From Mycolicibacterium sp. TUM20985 (lineage in GTDB: Bacteria > Actinomycetota > Actinomycetes > Mycobacteriales > Mycobacteriaceae): a stretch of 64,000 bases of DNA. Below are positions 53,299-61,885 of this stretch, in pieces; positions within the stretch are counted from its first letter, which is position 1; each line of letters starts with the position of its first letter. The DNA lies in assembly GCF_030295745.1 (NCBI RefSeq), contig NZ_AP027291.1, positions 3,038,001-3,102,000 of the forward strand, in the 5' to 3' direction. Both the position numbers and the translations under genes were made by a program. A model generated the notes under the pieces. The model searched no databases and was not told the origin of the DNA. It saw nothing but the letters and a program-made list of their open reading frames with translations.

Positions 53299-55299
53299 CT
53301 ACCCCTCGGATCCGCCGCCGCCATCCGATCCTCCCCCAGATGAAGTGCTCGAACTGCTCGAACCGTCCGAGTCGTTGCTGCCTCCGCCGGCGGCAGAGGC
53401 CGTCGTCTTCGGCGTCGTCTTGTTCGTCGACGTGTCGTTGTCGCCCTTGGTCTTTGACGTGGGGGTATCCGAGTCCTCGGAGTCCTTCTTGTCGGACGTG
53501 GAGGACTTCTCGTCGCTGGCGTCCTTGGTCGTGCTGGAGCTGGTGGTGTCGGACTCCTTGGCGGGGGTCGTCGCTTCCGTCACCTCGGGCGTCTTGGTGA
53601 CCACCGGCTCCGCTTCGGGTTCGACCACTTCGACGACGGCTTCGACTACGGGTGCCTTCTCCACTTCCGGCACCACGGCGGCGTCGCCGGCCGGAGCAGC
53701 CTCCGCCGCCGGCGTCACGGCCTCAGCCGGGGCGTCGACCGCGGAACTCGTCTCTGCGGCCGGGACGACGTCGACGGCCGGTGCGGCCTCCGCGGTGCCC
53801 TTGGTGTCCGACGTCACGGCGGTCTCGACCGTGGCGGAGGCCGAGTCATCGACCTCGGTAGAGGTGTCCGAGGCAGCGGCCGATGCGACCCTCAGTGACA
53901 ACGGTGCCGCCGAGTTGACGGCGGGCCCGCCCAGCGAACCGAAGAGGTTGGCGATCGCTTGAACGAAGGCGGTGAAGAACGTTTGCGCCTGAGCAATGAA
54001 ATTGGAGATCTGCGCGACGATGGCCGCGAACAGTGCCTGCAACGGGTTCTGTGATGCGCCCGGTGTGCCCGGACTCGTTGGGCCGGTGGCACCTTGGGGA
54101 TGGTCGATGAACCACTGGGCGAGGAAGGCGGCGATCAGCTTGGGGGCGCCGTTCTGATCCCAGATTCCGTAGTTGTTGTCGGCGCCGGGAGCGCCCGTGG
54201 CGACGTCGCGGCCGTTGTACAAGAAGATCGGCCCGGCCTGGGTGAAGTTCTGCCAGGTCTGGACCAGGTCCTTGATCAACGCGTTCTGCTGCGTTTGCGT
54301 GACGGTCACGGTCTGGATGACGCCGTTCATGTCGGTGTAGGTGTAGCTGTAGGTCGGAACGCCGAACTCGGTGAGCCACACCTTCTTGGTGGGAAACAGC
54401 GCCATCAGGTCCTTGACCTGGTTGTAGGCGGTGTCCGAGGCGAAGTACGACGAGTTGGCGGGCACGTTGCCCGCACTGAACGCCATGGTCTCGTCGTACG
54501 GGTGGTAGGACAGCGCGTCGAAGTAGTTGCCGATGGTCGGGTCGGCGGCGATCATCGCCTGAACGAAGTCGACGGGGTCCATGGTCAGGTTGCCGAAGTT
54601 GATGACGTGCCCCACGGCGCCGGCGATCACGGTGGCGGTCGGGTCGGACGGCTTCGTCGGATCGGTTGGCTTGATGGCCAGGTAAGCCGCCTTCACCAAC
54701 GCGGCGTAGGCGGCGGGATCGACGGGGTTGGAGAACAAGACGGCGTTTGGTTCGTTCCAGATCTCGTAGGCCGACACGACGTCGCCATACTTGGCCACGA
54801 AGTCGGAGACGAACGCCGCGTACGCCGCGATGTTGGGCGATGAGGTGCCGGAAAAGGACGTACTTCCGTCTGCAGCACCCCAATACGGCGTGCTGTTGAT
54901 TTCGGCGAGGACGCCCATGTTGCGTTCCTTGGCGGCCGTCATCACGGTGTCGAGCAGATTCCAGTAGTACTGATTCGGGCCGCCCGGTGTCACGTCACTG
55001 ATCTCGATGAGCCCCCACGGCACGAAGACGCGGATGTTCTCCACACCGAGTGCCTGCATCTCGTCGAGCTGGGCATCGATCTGCGCCTTGGTCTGCCCAT
55101 ACAGCGTCGATGCGGCGATGCCGACCGTGGACGGCGTGGTGGTGATCTCAGCGACCTGTTGATACTCGTAGGCCGCTATGCGCGGCGGCACGGGAACGAA
55201 CAGGTTGCTGGCGTAGGCACTTGCCATGGCGACCGGTATCGCGACGACGATGCCCCGCATCGCGATGGCCTTGAACACTCCCTGGCCGTACTTCTTCAT
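53299..55299 (-). CDS. Secreted clan-A-like glycoside hydrolase, copy 1
   Basis: This 666-residue exported protein has a hydrophobic N-terminal segment (GIVVAIPVAMASAYASNLF) as signal or anchor. The catalytic TIM-barrel domain (~residues 55-400) shows the acid/base Glu in YEIWNEPNAV and the nucleophile Glu in VWLTEFGVPTY, the pattern of clan GH-A families such as GH5 or GH39. A ~45-residue hydrophobic region (AQISNFIAQAQTFF) and a ~200-residue low-complexity tail rich in Ala, Val, Glu, Pro, Ser and Thr follow. It is about as long as, and clearly homologous to, the next gene. The substrate (host, plant or self polysaccharide) is unknown. Confidence 0.85.
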   Translation of the reverse strand: MKKYGQGVFKAIAMRGIVVAIPVAMASAYASNLFVPVPPRIAAYEYQQVAEITTTPSTVGIAASTLYGQTKAQIDAQLDEMQALGVENIRVFVPWGLIEISDVTPGGPNQYYWNLLDTVMTAAKERNMGVLAEINSTPYWGAADGSTSFSGTSSPNIAAYAAFVSDFVAKYGDVVSAYEIWNEPNAVLFSNPVDPAAYAALVKAAYLAIKPTDPTKPSDPTATVIAGAVGHVINFGNLTMDPVDFVQAMIAADPTIGNYFDALSYHPYDETMAFSAGNVPANSSYFASDTAYNQVKDLMALFPTKKVWLTEFGVPTYSYTYTDMNGVIQTVTVTQTQQNALIKDLVQTWQNFTQAGPIFLYNGRDVATGAPGADNNYGIWDQNGAPKLIAAFLAQWFIDHPQGATGPTSPGTPGASQNPLQALFAAIVAQISNFIAQAQTFFTAFVQAIANLFGSLGGPAVNSAAPLSLRVASAAASDTSTEVDDSASATVETAVTSDTKGTAEAAPAVDVVPAAETSSAVDAPAEAVTPAAEAAPAGDAAVVPEVEKAPVVEAVVEVVEPEAEPVVTKTPEVTEATTPAKESDTTSSSTTKDASDEKSSTSDKKDSEDSDTPTSKTKGDNDTSTNKTTPKTTASAAGGGSNDSDGSSSSSTSSGGGSDGGGGSEG

Positions 55300-55656
55300 G
55301 CTGCCTGCTCTCGAATGAAATTGTCCACACCGTCAACGATCATGAAGTTACGCGCTTTATGGCAAACCGCACAATGAATCGAAGGAAACTCGAAAACATA
55401 CCAATTGCCGGAAGAATGGGCCGGTGAGAATGTGCGCGAATTTGTAATTTACGCAAATATTGATTTGATTATAAAACACAGCCTGAGCAGCGAGTTATGT
55501 TCCCGTGATGGGTGCCAGCGATGATTCACTCGCGCGCACCGGCACTCCATTGTCGCGAAGAATTCATTTGACGGTTTTAAACAAGTCAAGACTCCCGGCA
55601 GCTACGTGTTGGGTGAAGGCCTCGACCATCGAGCAGACTCTGAACGCACGGACCGC
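55300..55656. other. AT-rich intergenic region between the two glycosidase genes
   Basis: Roughly 55320-55500 is strikingly AT-rich for this genome (for example aatttgtaatttacgcaaat and gatttgattataaaacac) and is the only place to hold the promoter of the downstream copy. No gene is supported. The base composition suggests acquired DNA or a binding site for a nucleoid protein such as Lsr2. Confidence 0.5.
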
Positions 55657-55684
55657 CGCGACTCCTGAACGAGCAGGAGTCGCG
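55657..55684 (-). terminator. Perfect 11-bp hairpin after the second glycoside hydrolase gene
   Basis: The arms cgcgactcctg and caggagtcgcg enclose a 6-base loop, 30 bp past the stop of the minus-strand gene. It has no U-run but its perfection and position indicate a terminator, separating the transcription of the two paralogues. Confidence 0.65.
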
Positions 55685-55714
55685 ACGGTCAGGCGCATCA
55701 AGACTGAGGTGGAA

Positions 55715-57730
55715 CTACCCCGTCGTAGCCCCAGCGCCCACGGCACCGGCTGCAGCTGCGGATGGCGCCGGATCGCCCTTCGGAGCGCCTTCTGAGGCAG
55801 AACCCTTGTCGCCCTTGTCCTTCGAGGGTCGCGTCCCTTGTTCGGACTTGCGTACGCCCGACGTGTCCTTGCCCGCCGCGGCCGAACCCGATTGGGCGGA
55901 TGCGGGTTTGTCCCTATCGTCCGGCTTCGGGGCGCTTGCCTTGTCATCGTCACGGGTCTCGGAGGGGCTCGAGCCGCCGCCCTCGACCCCGGCCGAGGTG
56001 CCCGTGTCACTGGGTGTCGACGCCGGCTTGGTCGCCTCGGGCGTTGCGACCTCCGACTTGGTGACCTCGGGCTTTGCCGCCTCCGGCGGGGTGACCACCG
56101 GCGCGGTGCTCGGTGCGGGTTCGGCGGCCGCGGATTCTGGAACCACGGCTTCGACGACGGCGGCGGTGGTTGCTTCCGGCTTCGTCGCCATGGGCTCGGC
56201 GTCCGGAGCGATCGCCTCGGCTGCCACCGGAGTGGTGGCGTCCGCGGTCACCGCCGTCTTTGCCGGAGTGGTCGCATTCGTGTCAGCCGCCTCAGTTGAC
56301 TCCACCGACGCAACGCGCAGTGAAAGCGGTGCGGCGGTGGTCACCGGTTGGGGTTGGCCCAGGCTGGCCAACCCGTTCGCGATCGCCGTGACGACGGCAT
56401 TCGCGATCTGCTGCGCCAACGTCTGCGCGAAGGCCTGAGCCACGGCCTGCGCAATGGCCTGCGCGATCTGCTGCGCCAGGACCTGGAAGGCGGCAGCGAG
56501 TGCCGCCGCCGCATCCGTCGGAGTACCCCCGCCCCCGGTCCCTGGATCCGTTGGGCCGCCGGTGCCGGGATTTTGTGGGTGCGCAGCGAAGTAGGTCGTG
56601 AGGAAGTCGATGACCGCCTTCGGCGCTCCGGTCGTCGTCCACAGCCCGTAGTTGTCGTCGGCGACGCCGTCACCCGTGAGGGTGTCGCGGCCGGTGTACA
56701 AGAAGATCGGACCGGCCTGGCCGAGCGAGCCCCACGACTCGATCAGGTCCTTGATCAACGCCGCCTGCTGCGCCTGGGTGACCGTCTGGATGGCACCGTT
56801 CGCGTCGACGTAACTGTATGTCGGTACGCCGAATTCGCTGATCCACACCTTCTTGGTCGGGAAGAGCGCCATCAGGTCCTTCACCTGGTTATAGGCCGTG
56901 TCGGAGGCGAACCCACCGGCGTTGGGATCGACGTTCCCGGCGGAGAACGGGAGGCCCTCGTCATACGGGTGATAGGAGAGCGCGTCGAAGTACTGCCCAA
57001 TGGTGGGATCTGCCGCGATCATGGCCTGAACGAACTCGACGGGATCCATGGTGAACCCAGTGGTGAAGACGTGACCGACGGCACCTGCCACGACGGTGGC
57101 CGTCGGATCGGCTGACTTGATGACCGGGTAGGCGGCTTTCAGCAGTGCGGCATAGGCGGCCGGATCGATCGGATTCGAGAACTGAATCGAGTTCGGCTCG
57201 TTCCAGATCTCGTAGGCCGACACTTCATTTCCATACTGGGCGACGAACTTCGACATGAACGTCGCGAAGGGTGCGGGGTCTGGCGTGCCCGAACCGGGGA
57301 AGCCCGCTGTCACGGCATAGGGCGGCGTGCTGTTGATCTCCGCCATCACACCCATGTCACGTTCCTTCGCCGACTGCATGACCAGGTCCAGTTGCGCCCA
57401 GGTGGCACTTCCGGCTGCCGAGGGACCGGCGAAGTCGAGCAGCGCCCAGGGAACGAACACGCGGATGTTCTCGACGCCGAGGGCTTGCATCTGATCGAGC
57501 TGAGCATCGATCTGCGCCTTCGTCTGGCCGTACAGCGGTGACGCCGCGATCCCGACCGTGTCGGGTGAGACCGTGATCTCGGCAACCTGCTGGTACGCGT
57601 ACTCGGCCATCCGCGGTGGTGTCGGAACGAGCAGATTGCCCGCATACGCGCCGACCATGGCGACGGGTATGGCTGCCACGACAGTCCGGGTGGCAAGCGT
57701 CCGAAGCATCCCCTTTGCGGTCTTCCTCAT
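55715..57730 (-). CDS. Secreted clan-A-like glycoside hydrolase, copy 2
   Basis: This 671-residue paralogue of the preceding protein has an N-terminal export segment (TVVAAIPVAMVGAYAGNLLVP), a barrel domain with acid/base Glu in YEIWNEPNSI and nucleophile Glu in VWISEFGVPTYS, then a region of repeated AQAIAQAVAQAFAQ-type helices and a long Ala/Pro/Ser/Thr-rich acidic tail. Both catalytic residues are retained, so both copies should be active. The tails differ far more than the catalytic domains, as expected for duplicated secreted enzymes. ATG 57730 follows an aggaaa site by 7 bases. Such tails may span the cell wall or bind a partner. Confidence 0.85.
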   Translation of the reverse strand: MRKTAKGMLRTLATRTVVAAIPVAMVGAYAGNLLVPTPPRMAEYAYQQVAEITVSPDTVGIAASPLYGQTKAQIDAQLDQMQALGVENIRVFVPWALLDFAGPSAAGSATWAQLDLVMQSAKERDMGVMAEINSTPPYAVTAGFPGSGTPDPAPFATFMSKFVAQYGNEVSAYEIWNEPNSIQFSNPIDPAAYAALLKAAYPVIKSADPTATVVAGAVGHVFTTGFTMDPVEFVQAMIAADPTIGQYFDALSYHPYDEGLPFSAGNVDPNAGGFASDTAYNQVKDLMALFPTKKVWISEFGVPTYSYVDANGAIQTVTQAQQAALIKDLIESWGSLGQAGPIFLYTGRDTLTGDGVADDNYGLWTTTGAPKAVIDFLTTYFAAHPQNPGTGGPTDPGTGGGGTPTDAAAALAAAFQVLAQQIAQAIAQAVAQAFAQTLAQQIANAVVTAIANGLASLGQPQPVTTAAPLSLRVASVESTEAADTNATTPAKTAVTADATTPVAAEAIAPDAEPMATKPEATTAAVVEAVVPESAAAEPAPSTAPVVTPPEAAKPEVTKSEVATPEATKPASTPSDTGTSAGVEGGGSSPSETRDDDKASAPKPDDRDKPASAQSGSAAAGKDTSGVRKSEQGTRPSKDKGDKGSASEGAPKGDPAPSAAAAGAVGAGATTG

Positions 57731-58175
57731 GGGCGATTTCCTACTTTCAGCTTTTGCGAATCGTCGTCACCGTCAAGGCGGTTCACCTCATTTACTCATG
57801 CGCCAGCAAATTTGTCCCAACTAATTGAAGAACAGAAACTTAAGTTTGCGGAGAAACGATCAGACGCGGTTCTGACCTGCGGTTTCTTGTACCTAAAGTA
57901 GAGGTTTTAGCAAACACTTAGGGGTAGCCGCGCTGTTAACCAGGCCAAACGCGGCACCGATACTTGATCATGATTAGCCGCACTTGGGGAGGTGAAAACG
58001 CTTGTTTTCACTCCCAAGACGTCAATTGCGGTCATAGCGAGTTTTCCACCGTCGACAGCTACAGGAAATACATTTGGGCTCCTGGCAACCATTTTGACTG
58101 TGCCAGACACATTTAATTATCAAGATCGACAATATTCTCAGCAAGCGACCTTGGATGCCGGGTTAGGCTCATCCC
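57731..58175. other. Divergent intergenic region with a large hairpin
   Basis: About 445 bp separate the second glycosidase gene from the adenylate cyclase. The only strong structure is the inverted repeat at 57983-58018. Two short overlapping frames (57992-58186 plus, 57907-58110 minus) have no support. The AT content is raised near 57830-57910 and 58090-58140, which suits promoters. Confidence 0.5.
57983..58018. promoter_or_regulatory. Large inverted repeat with gctt loop
   Basis: Arms of 17 and 15 bases (outer cttggg, inner gtgaaaac pairing with gttttcac) enclose a 4-base loop, with a 2-base bulge and one mismatch. The inner 8 bp are perfect. It stands 158 bp before the cyclase start and 253 bp before the glycosidase start, so it could be an operator, a 5'-leader structure or a transposon remnant. 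Confidence 0.5.
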
Positions 58176-59462
58176 GTGGCAATTGACGAGCGGGACGGCG
58201 CACCGCGACGCGCCGGGCTGCCCGTACGACGGTCCAACTGTGTGCCCAGCGTCGTCATCGAAGCGCACCTCCAGGGCCGCGACCACCATCGGGAGCAGAA
58301 CACCGCACGGCAGATGCGCGTCCTCTCGGTGGCGACCAGGATCGCTGCTGCCGTCACGCTGTTCTTCGGAATCGAACAATTCGTGATCACCACGGACGCG
58401 TGGTGGCTCGGGTACATGAACCTCGTCAGCGCTGTCGTGTTCCTGCTCATTCCGCGCCTCTATCGCTTCGGGGACCTACTCCCGCCCGTGATGTTCTACG
58501 TGGTGGCCTACGCCACGATCACGGCCTCGTCGCTATACGTCGGGAGTGGCGTTGGCTTGCACTTCTACTTCCTCGTCGCCGCAGCCATCGCCGTGCTGGT
58601 GCTCGGTATCGACCACATCGCCCTGGCAGCCTTTCTGGCCGTGCTCGGGGCCGGCGCGGTCATCGCGCTCGAATGGCTGGTCCCCCACGACACCGGTAGA
58701 CAGCCCGAATGGGCCTTCGCGCTGGGTTTCGTCGTCAATACCGTTGCCGCGTGGGTGTTGGTCCTCGCCACGGTCTGGTTCGCCCTCCGTGAGACTGCGC
58801 GGGCCGAGGCCGCGATGGAGTCGGAATACCGCCGGTCCGAGTCGCTGCTCACCAACATCCTGCCCGTCTCGATTGCCGACCGACTAAAGGATCCGGCGCA
58901 CCGCATCATCGCCGACAAGTACGACGACGCGTCGATTCTGTTCGCAGACATCGGCGGTTACACCAAGCGCGCCAGCGATACCTCGCCATCGGAACTGGTG
59001 CGCTTCCTCGACGCCCTGTACACGGATCTCGATGCCCTGGTGGACCGCCACGGCCTCGAGAAGATCAAGACCAGCGGAGACTCCTACATGGTGGTCAGCG
59101 GCGTGCCGGAACCGCGCACCGACCATCTCGAAGCCCTTGCCTCGCTGGCCCTGGACATGGCCGAGGCGGTCGCCGGTCTGGTCGATGCGCAGGGCCGTGC
59201 GGTCCCGCTGCGCATCGGGCTCGCCAGCGGCCCCGTCGTGGCAGGCGTCGTCGGGGCCCGCAAGTTCTTCTACGACGTGTGGGGGGACGCGGTCAACGTC
59301 GCCTCACGGATGGAGTCGACCGACGTCGAGGGACGCATCCAGGTGCCCGACGACGCCTACGAGCGCCTGAAGGGCGGGTTCACCTTCGCGGAGCGCGGTG
59401 AGATCGACGTCAAGGGCAAGGGCCTGATGCGAACGTGGTTCCTGGTCGGCCGACGGGCCTAA
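58176..59462 (+). CDS. cya: Class III adenylate cyclase, membrane-bound (Rv1625c-like)
   Basis: This 428-residue protein starts at GTG 58176. Six membrane helices fill residues ~50-215, then a coiled linker, then a class III cyclase domain (~245-428). Catalytic residues are visible: metal Asp in FADIGGYT and KTSGDSYM, purine-specifying Lys in LEKIKTSG and Asp in YDVWGDAVNVASRMES, with the transition-state Asn and Arg in the last. The domain closely follows M. tuberculosis Rv1625c, a homodimeric mammalian-like cyclase making cAMP; a membrane half with receptor-like function has been proposed there. With the cAMP-binding stress protein in this window it suggests cAMP signalling. It ends in a 4-bp overlap with the convergent DUF2339 gene. 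Confidence 0.93.
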   Translation: MAIDERDGAPRRAGLPVRRSNCVPSVVIEAHLQGRDHHREQNTARQMRVLSVATRIAAAVTLFFGIEQFVITTDAWWLGYMNLVSAVVFLLIPRLYRFGDLLPPVMFYVVAYATITASSLYVGSGVGLHFYFLVAAAIAVLVLGIDHIALAAFLAVLGAGAVIALEWLVPHDTGRQPEWAFALGFVVNTVAAWVLVLATVWFALRETARAEAAMESEYRRSESLLTNILPVSIADRLKDPAHRIIADKYDDASILFADIGGYTKRASDTSPSELVRFLDALYTDLDALVDRHGLEKIKTSGDSYMVVSGVPEPRTDHLEALASLALDMAEAVAGLVDAQGRAVPLRIGLASGPVVAGVVGARKFFYDVWGDAVNVASRMESTDVEGRIQVPDDAYERLKGGFTFAERGEIDVKGKGLMRTWFLVGRRA

Positions 59463-61171
59463 GGCTGTACCTCGCGGTCATCCTGCTGCGCCAGCAGCCG
59501 GGCATAGCCCGCCCCCATACCCAACAGCGCCAGACCCACGACGATGAAGACGACGACTCGGAAGATGCCGTCCAGTGTCCCGAGGTCGAACAGAAACAAC
59601 TTGACCACGGCAGCCGCGACGATTGCCATCCCGCCGCCGATCGGCAGTGAACGTTGCGCCCGCGGCGCCCGCGCGGCATGACGAAATACTGCTGCCGCCA
59701 ACGCAATCCAGCAGGTCGTCGCCACGACGTGCCCGGCGAAGAAACCGTCCGCCGCGCCGCCGATCAGTACGCCGGCCGTCACCGAGAACGTGGTGATCCC
59801 GTACAGCGCGACCGCCGCCGCGATCACCCATGACCAGTCCGTGCGCCACGAGAATCCGACTACGACGGCGCAGGCCGTCATCAGCACGCCGCCGACGAGC
59901 GTCGACACCGCGATCGAGGACGCCGGCACGGTGGCCGTGACCAGTGTCGACGGGGGCGCGTAGGCCAGATGGCACAGCCCGCCCACGACGCCGAACCCCA
60001 GCGCACACCAACGAGCGGCTGTGTCACGGCGACCCCCCACTGCCACGACGACCGCCATTGCCAGCAGGACGGGTGCCGCCACCGGACCGTCGAAGGCGAC
60101 CGTCACCGCGATGAGGCTCGCCACAGCGGCCAGTACGGACCAGACGATCCGCACCCCTGCAGCGACCAAAGGCAGCCGGGATCCGGCGAACACGATCCCG
60201 AGCAGGACCGTTGCCAGCGCGGCCGCCATCAGGGAAGCCGTCACCCGGTCGACGACGAGGGCAGCCGCCAACACCGGCGTGGTCCCCGCCGCACTCAGCA
60301 GCGCCATCGCCGTCGCGTTGGTCGCCGTCGGCAGCAGGAGCAACGTGCTCCCCAACGCAAGCGCACCGGCCAGCACACACGCAATCGCAAGCAACGGTGA
60401 TCGCGCGGAATCGAAACTGGTCGAGACCAGGGCGACGCCCAGCGGCAGCGTGGCCACGGCCATCCGCGCCGCGTGTAGGCCAAGCCAGTCCCTGCCCACC
60501 TGAATCGGCACCGCGGCGGCGCTCAGCGCCAGCATGAATCCCACCAGCAGCGGGGTGACGCCATCGGCGACCACAGGGCCAAGGCCGAGCATCGGGACGA
60601 GCACCAGAAGACCGAAGTGCTCGGAGTCCCACCGGCGTGCCAACAGGAGACCGGAGACCGCGACGATCGCCGCGATCACCAACCCGGCGGGCGGTGACAC
60701 CCACCGATAGATGGTCGTGACCGCGATGACGTCGATGTAGGCGGCGGCAACACCCGTGGCGGCCAACGCAATCGAGCCCACCCGGCCACCCGGCCGACGC
60801 CGAAGTCGCCATGCCGCTGCCACCAATCCGCCGGCCAGAGCCGCGCCCGCCAGCACCCGGAATTCCGGGCGCAGCAGGCCGGCCTGGGCGGCGAGGACCA
60901 GCAGAAGGGCGACGCCGACGAGGGTGACCAACACCCCGGCGACCGCGAGTGCCTTGCCGATCCAGCCCTCGGACCGCGGCGGCTGGGGCGGGGGCTGGAA
61001 CTGAGGCTGAGGCTGGAACTGAGACTGGGGCAGGAACATCGGCTGGGGCAGTCGCTCCCCCACGCTCAGTTCGAGCTGCTGCAAGTCGGCAGACGCCCTC
61101 GCCACATACGCCGTGATGGCGGCCAAGTCGGAGGACATTCTGGCGATGAGGGCCTGATCCGCATCGGTCAT
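59459..61171 (-). CDS. DUF2339 polytopic membrane protein
   Basis: This 570-residue protein has about 16 or more hydrophobic segments and a Pro/Gln-rich cytoplasmic N-terminus (QFQPQPQFQPPPQPPR) after a short helical region. The pattern, including the YRWVSPPAGLVIAAIVAVSG block, fits DUF2339, a family of unknown function often predicted as an envelope component. ATG 61171 is chosen rather than the in-frame GTG further upstream. It lies 51 bp after the response regulator on the same strand and might be co-transcribed with it. Nothing indicates its substrate. Confidence 0.82.
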   Translation of the reverse strand: MTDADQALIARMSSDLAAITAYVARASADLQQLELSVGERLPQPMFLPQSQFQPQPQFQPPPQPPRSEGWIGKALAVAGVLVTLVGVALLLVLAAQAGLLRPEFRVLAGAALAGGLVAAAWRLRRRPGGRVGSIALAATGVAAAYIDVIAVTTIYRWVSPPAGLVIAAIVAVSGLLLARRWDSEHFGLLVLVPMLGLGPVVADGVTPLLVGFMLALSAAAVPIQVGRDWLGLHAARMAVATLPLGVALVSTSFDSARSPLLAIACVLAGALALGSTLLLLPTATNATAMALLSAAGTTPVLAAALVVDRVTASLMAAALATVLLGIVFAGSRLPLVAAGVRIVWSVLAAVASLIAVTVAFDGPVAAPVLLAMAVVVAVGGRRDTAARWCALGFGVVGGLCHLAYAPPSTLVTATVPASSIAVSTLVGGVLMTACAVVVGFSWRTDWSWVIAAAVALYGITTFSVTAGVLIGGAADGFFAGHVVATTCWIALAAAVFRHAARAPRAQRSLPIGGGMAIVAAAVVKLFLFDLGTLDGIFRVVVFIVVGLALLGMGAGYARLLAQQDDREVQP

Positions 61172-61222
61172 GGCGCCATCGTGACACCATCCGGGCACGA
61201 ACGGATGAGTAGTACTACCCGT

Positions 61223-61885
61223 TCACTGCTGTTCGTCGAGGCCGTGTTCGATCGCGTACCGCGTCAATTCGACGCGGTTGGCCACCTGCAACTTTCGGAA
61301 GGTCGCCTGCACGTGGTTCTCTACGGTGCGGTGACTTAGGGACAATCGCTCGGCGATCTGCTTGGCGGTGAGACCCTTGGCGACGTATCGAAGGATCTCG
61401 GTCTCGCGCTCGGTGAGGCTGGGGACGGTGTCGCCCCCCGGCACCCTCGCGATGCGCCGGTACTCCCCGAGGACCAGACCCGCAAGCCCGGGTGTGAACA
61501 CCGCGCGGCCCTCACCGGTCGATCGAACGGCTTCGGCCAGTTCACCTTTCGATGCGCTCTTCACGAGATAACCCGTAGCGCCCGCCTTCACGGCCTCCAA
61601 TACGTCGTCACGCTCGTCGGATGCCGAGAGCACCAGGACGCGCGAACGCGGCGACACCGTGAGCACCTCGGCGGTGGCCTCTGCGCCGCCGCCGTCGGCC
61701 AGTCGCATGTCCATGACGACCACGTCGGGTTCGACCACCGCGGCGCGGCGCCGTGCCGAGCCGACCCCGTCAGCCGTCGCGACGACGGTGAAACCCTCCT
61801 CGGCGAGGTCACGGGCGACGGCGTCGCGCCAGATGGGATGGTCGTCCACGACCATCACGGTGAACGCGGAATGGTCAGCTCCCAC
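61223..61885 (-). CDS. NarL/LuxR-type response regulator
   Basis: This 220-residue regulator has a receiver domain (VMVVDDHPIWRDAVARDL, phospho-acceptor in VVVMDMRLAD near residue 59, Lys in YLVKSASKGE) and a C-terminal LuxR-type HTH (LTERETEILRYVAKGLTAKQI, LSHRTVENHVQATFRKL). It starts at GTG 61885 and overlaps the 3' end of the kinase gene by 31 bp, so the two form a two-component system. The targets are unknown; the adjacent DUF2339 gene is a candidate. Confidence 0.92.
   Translation of the reverse strand: MGADHSAFTVMVVDDHPIWRDAVARDLAEEGFTVVATADGVGSARRRAAVVEPDVVVMDMRLADGGGAEATAEVLTVSPRSRVLVLSASDERDDVLEAVKAGATGYLVKSASKGELAEAVRSTGEGRAVFTPGLAGLVLGEYRRIARVPGGDTVPSLTERETEILRYVAKGLTAKQIAERLSLSHRTVENHVQATFRKLQVANRVELTRYAIEHGLDEQQ

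Noticed and set aside
57907..58186. Two short overlapping frames upstream of the cyclase gene
   Set aside because: They have no ribosome site or domain, and both cross the large hairpin.
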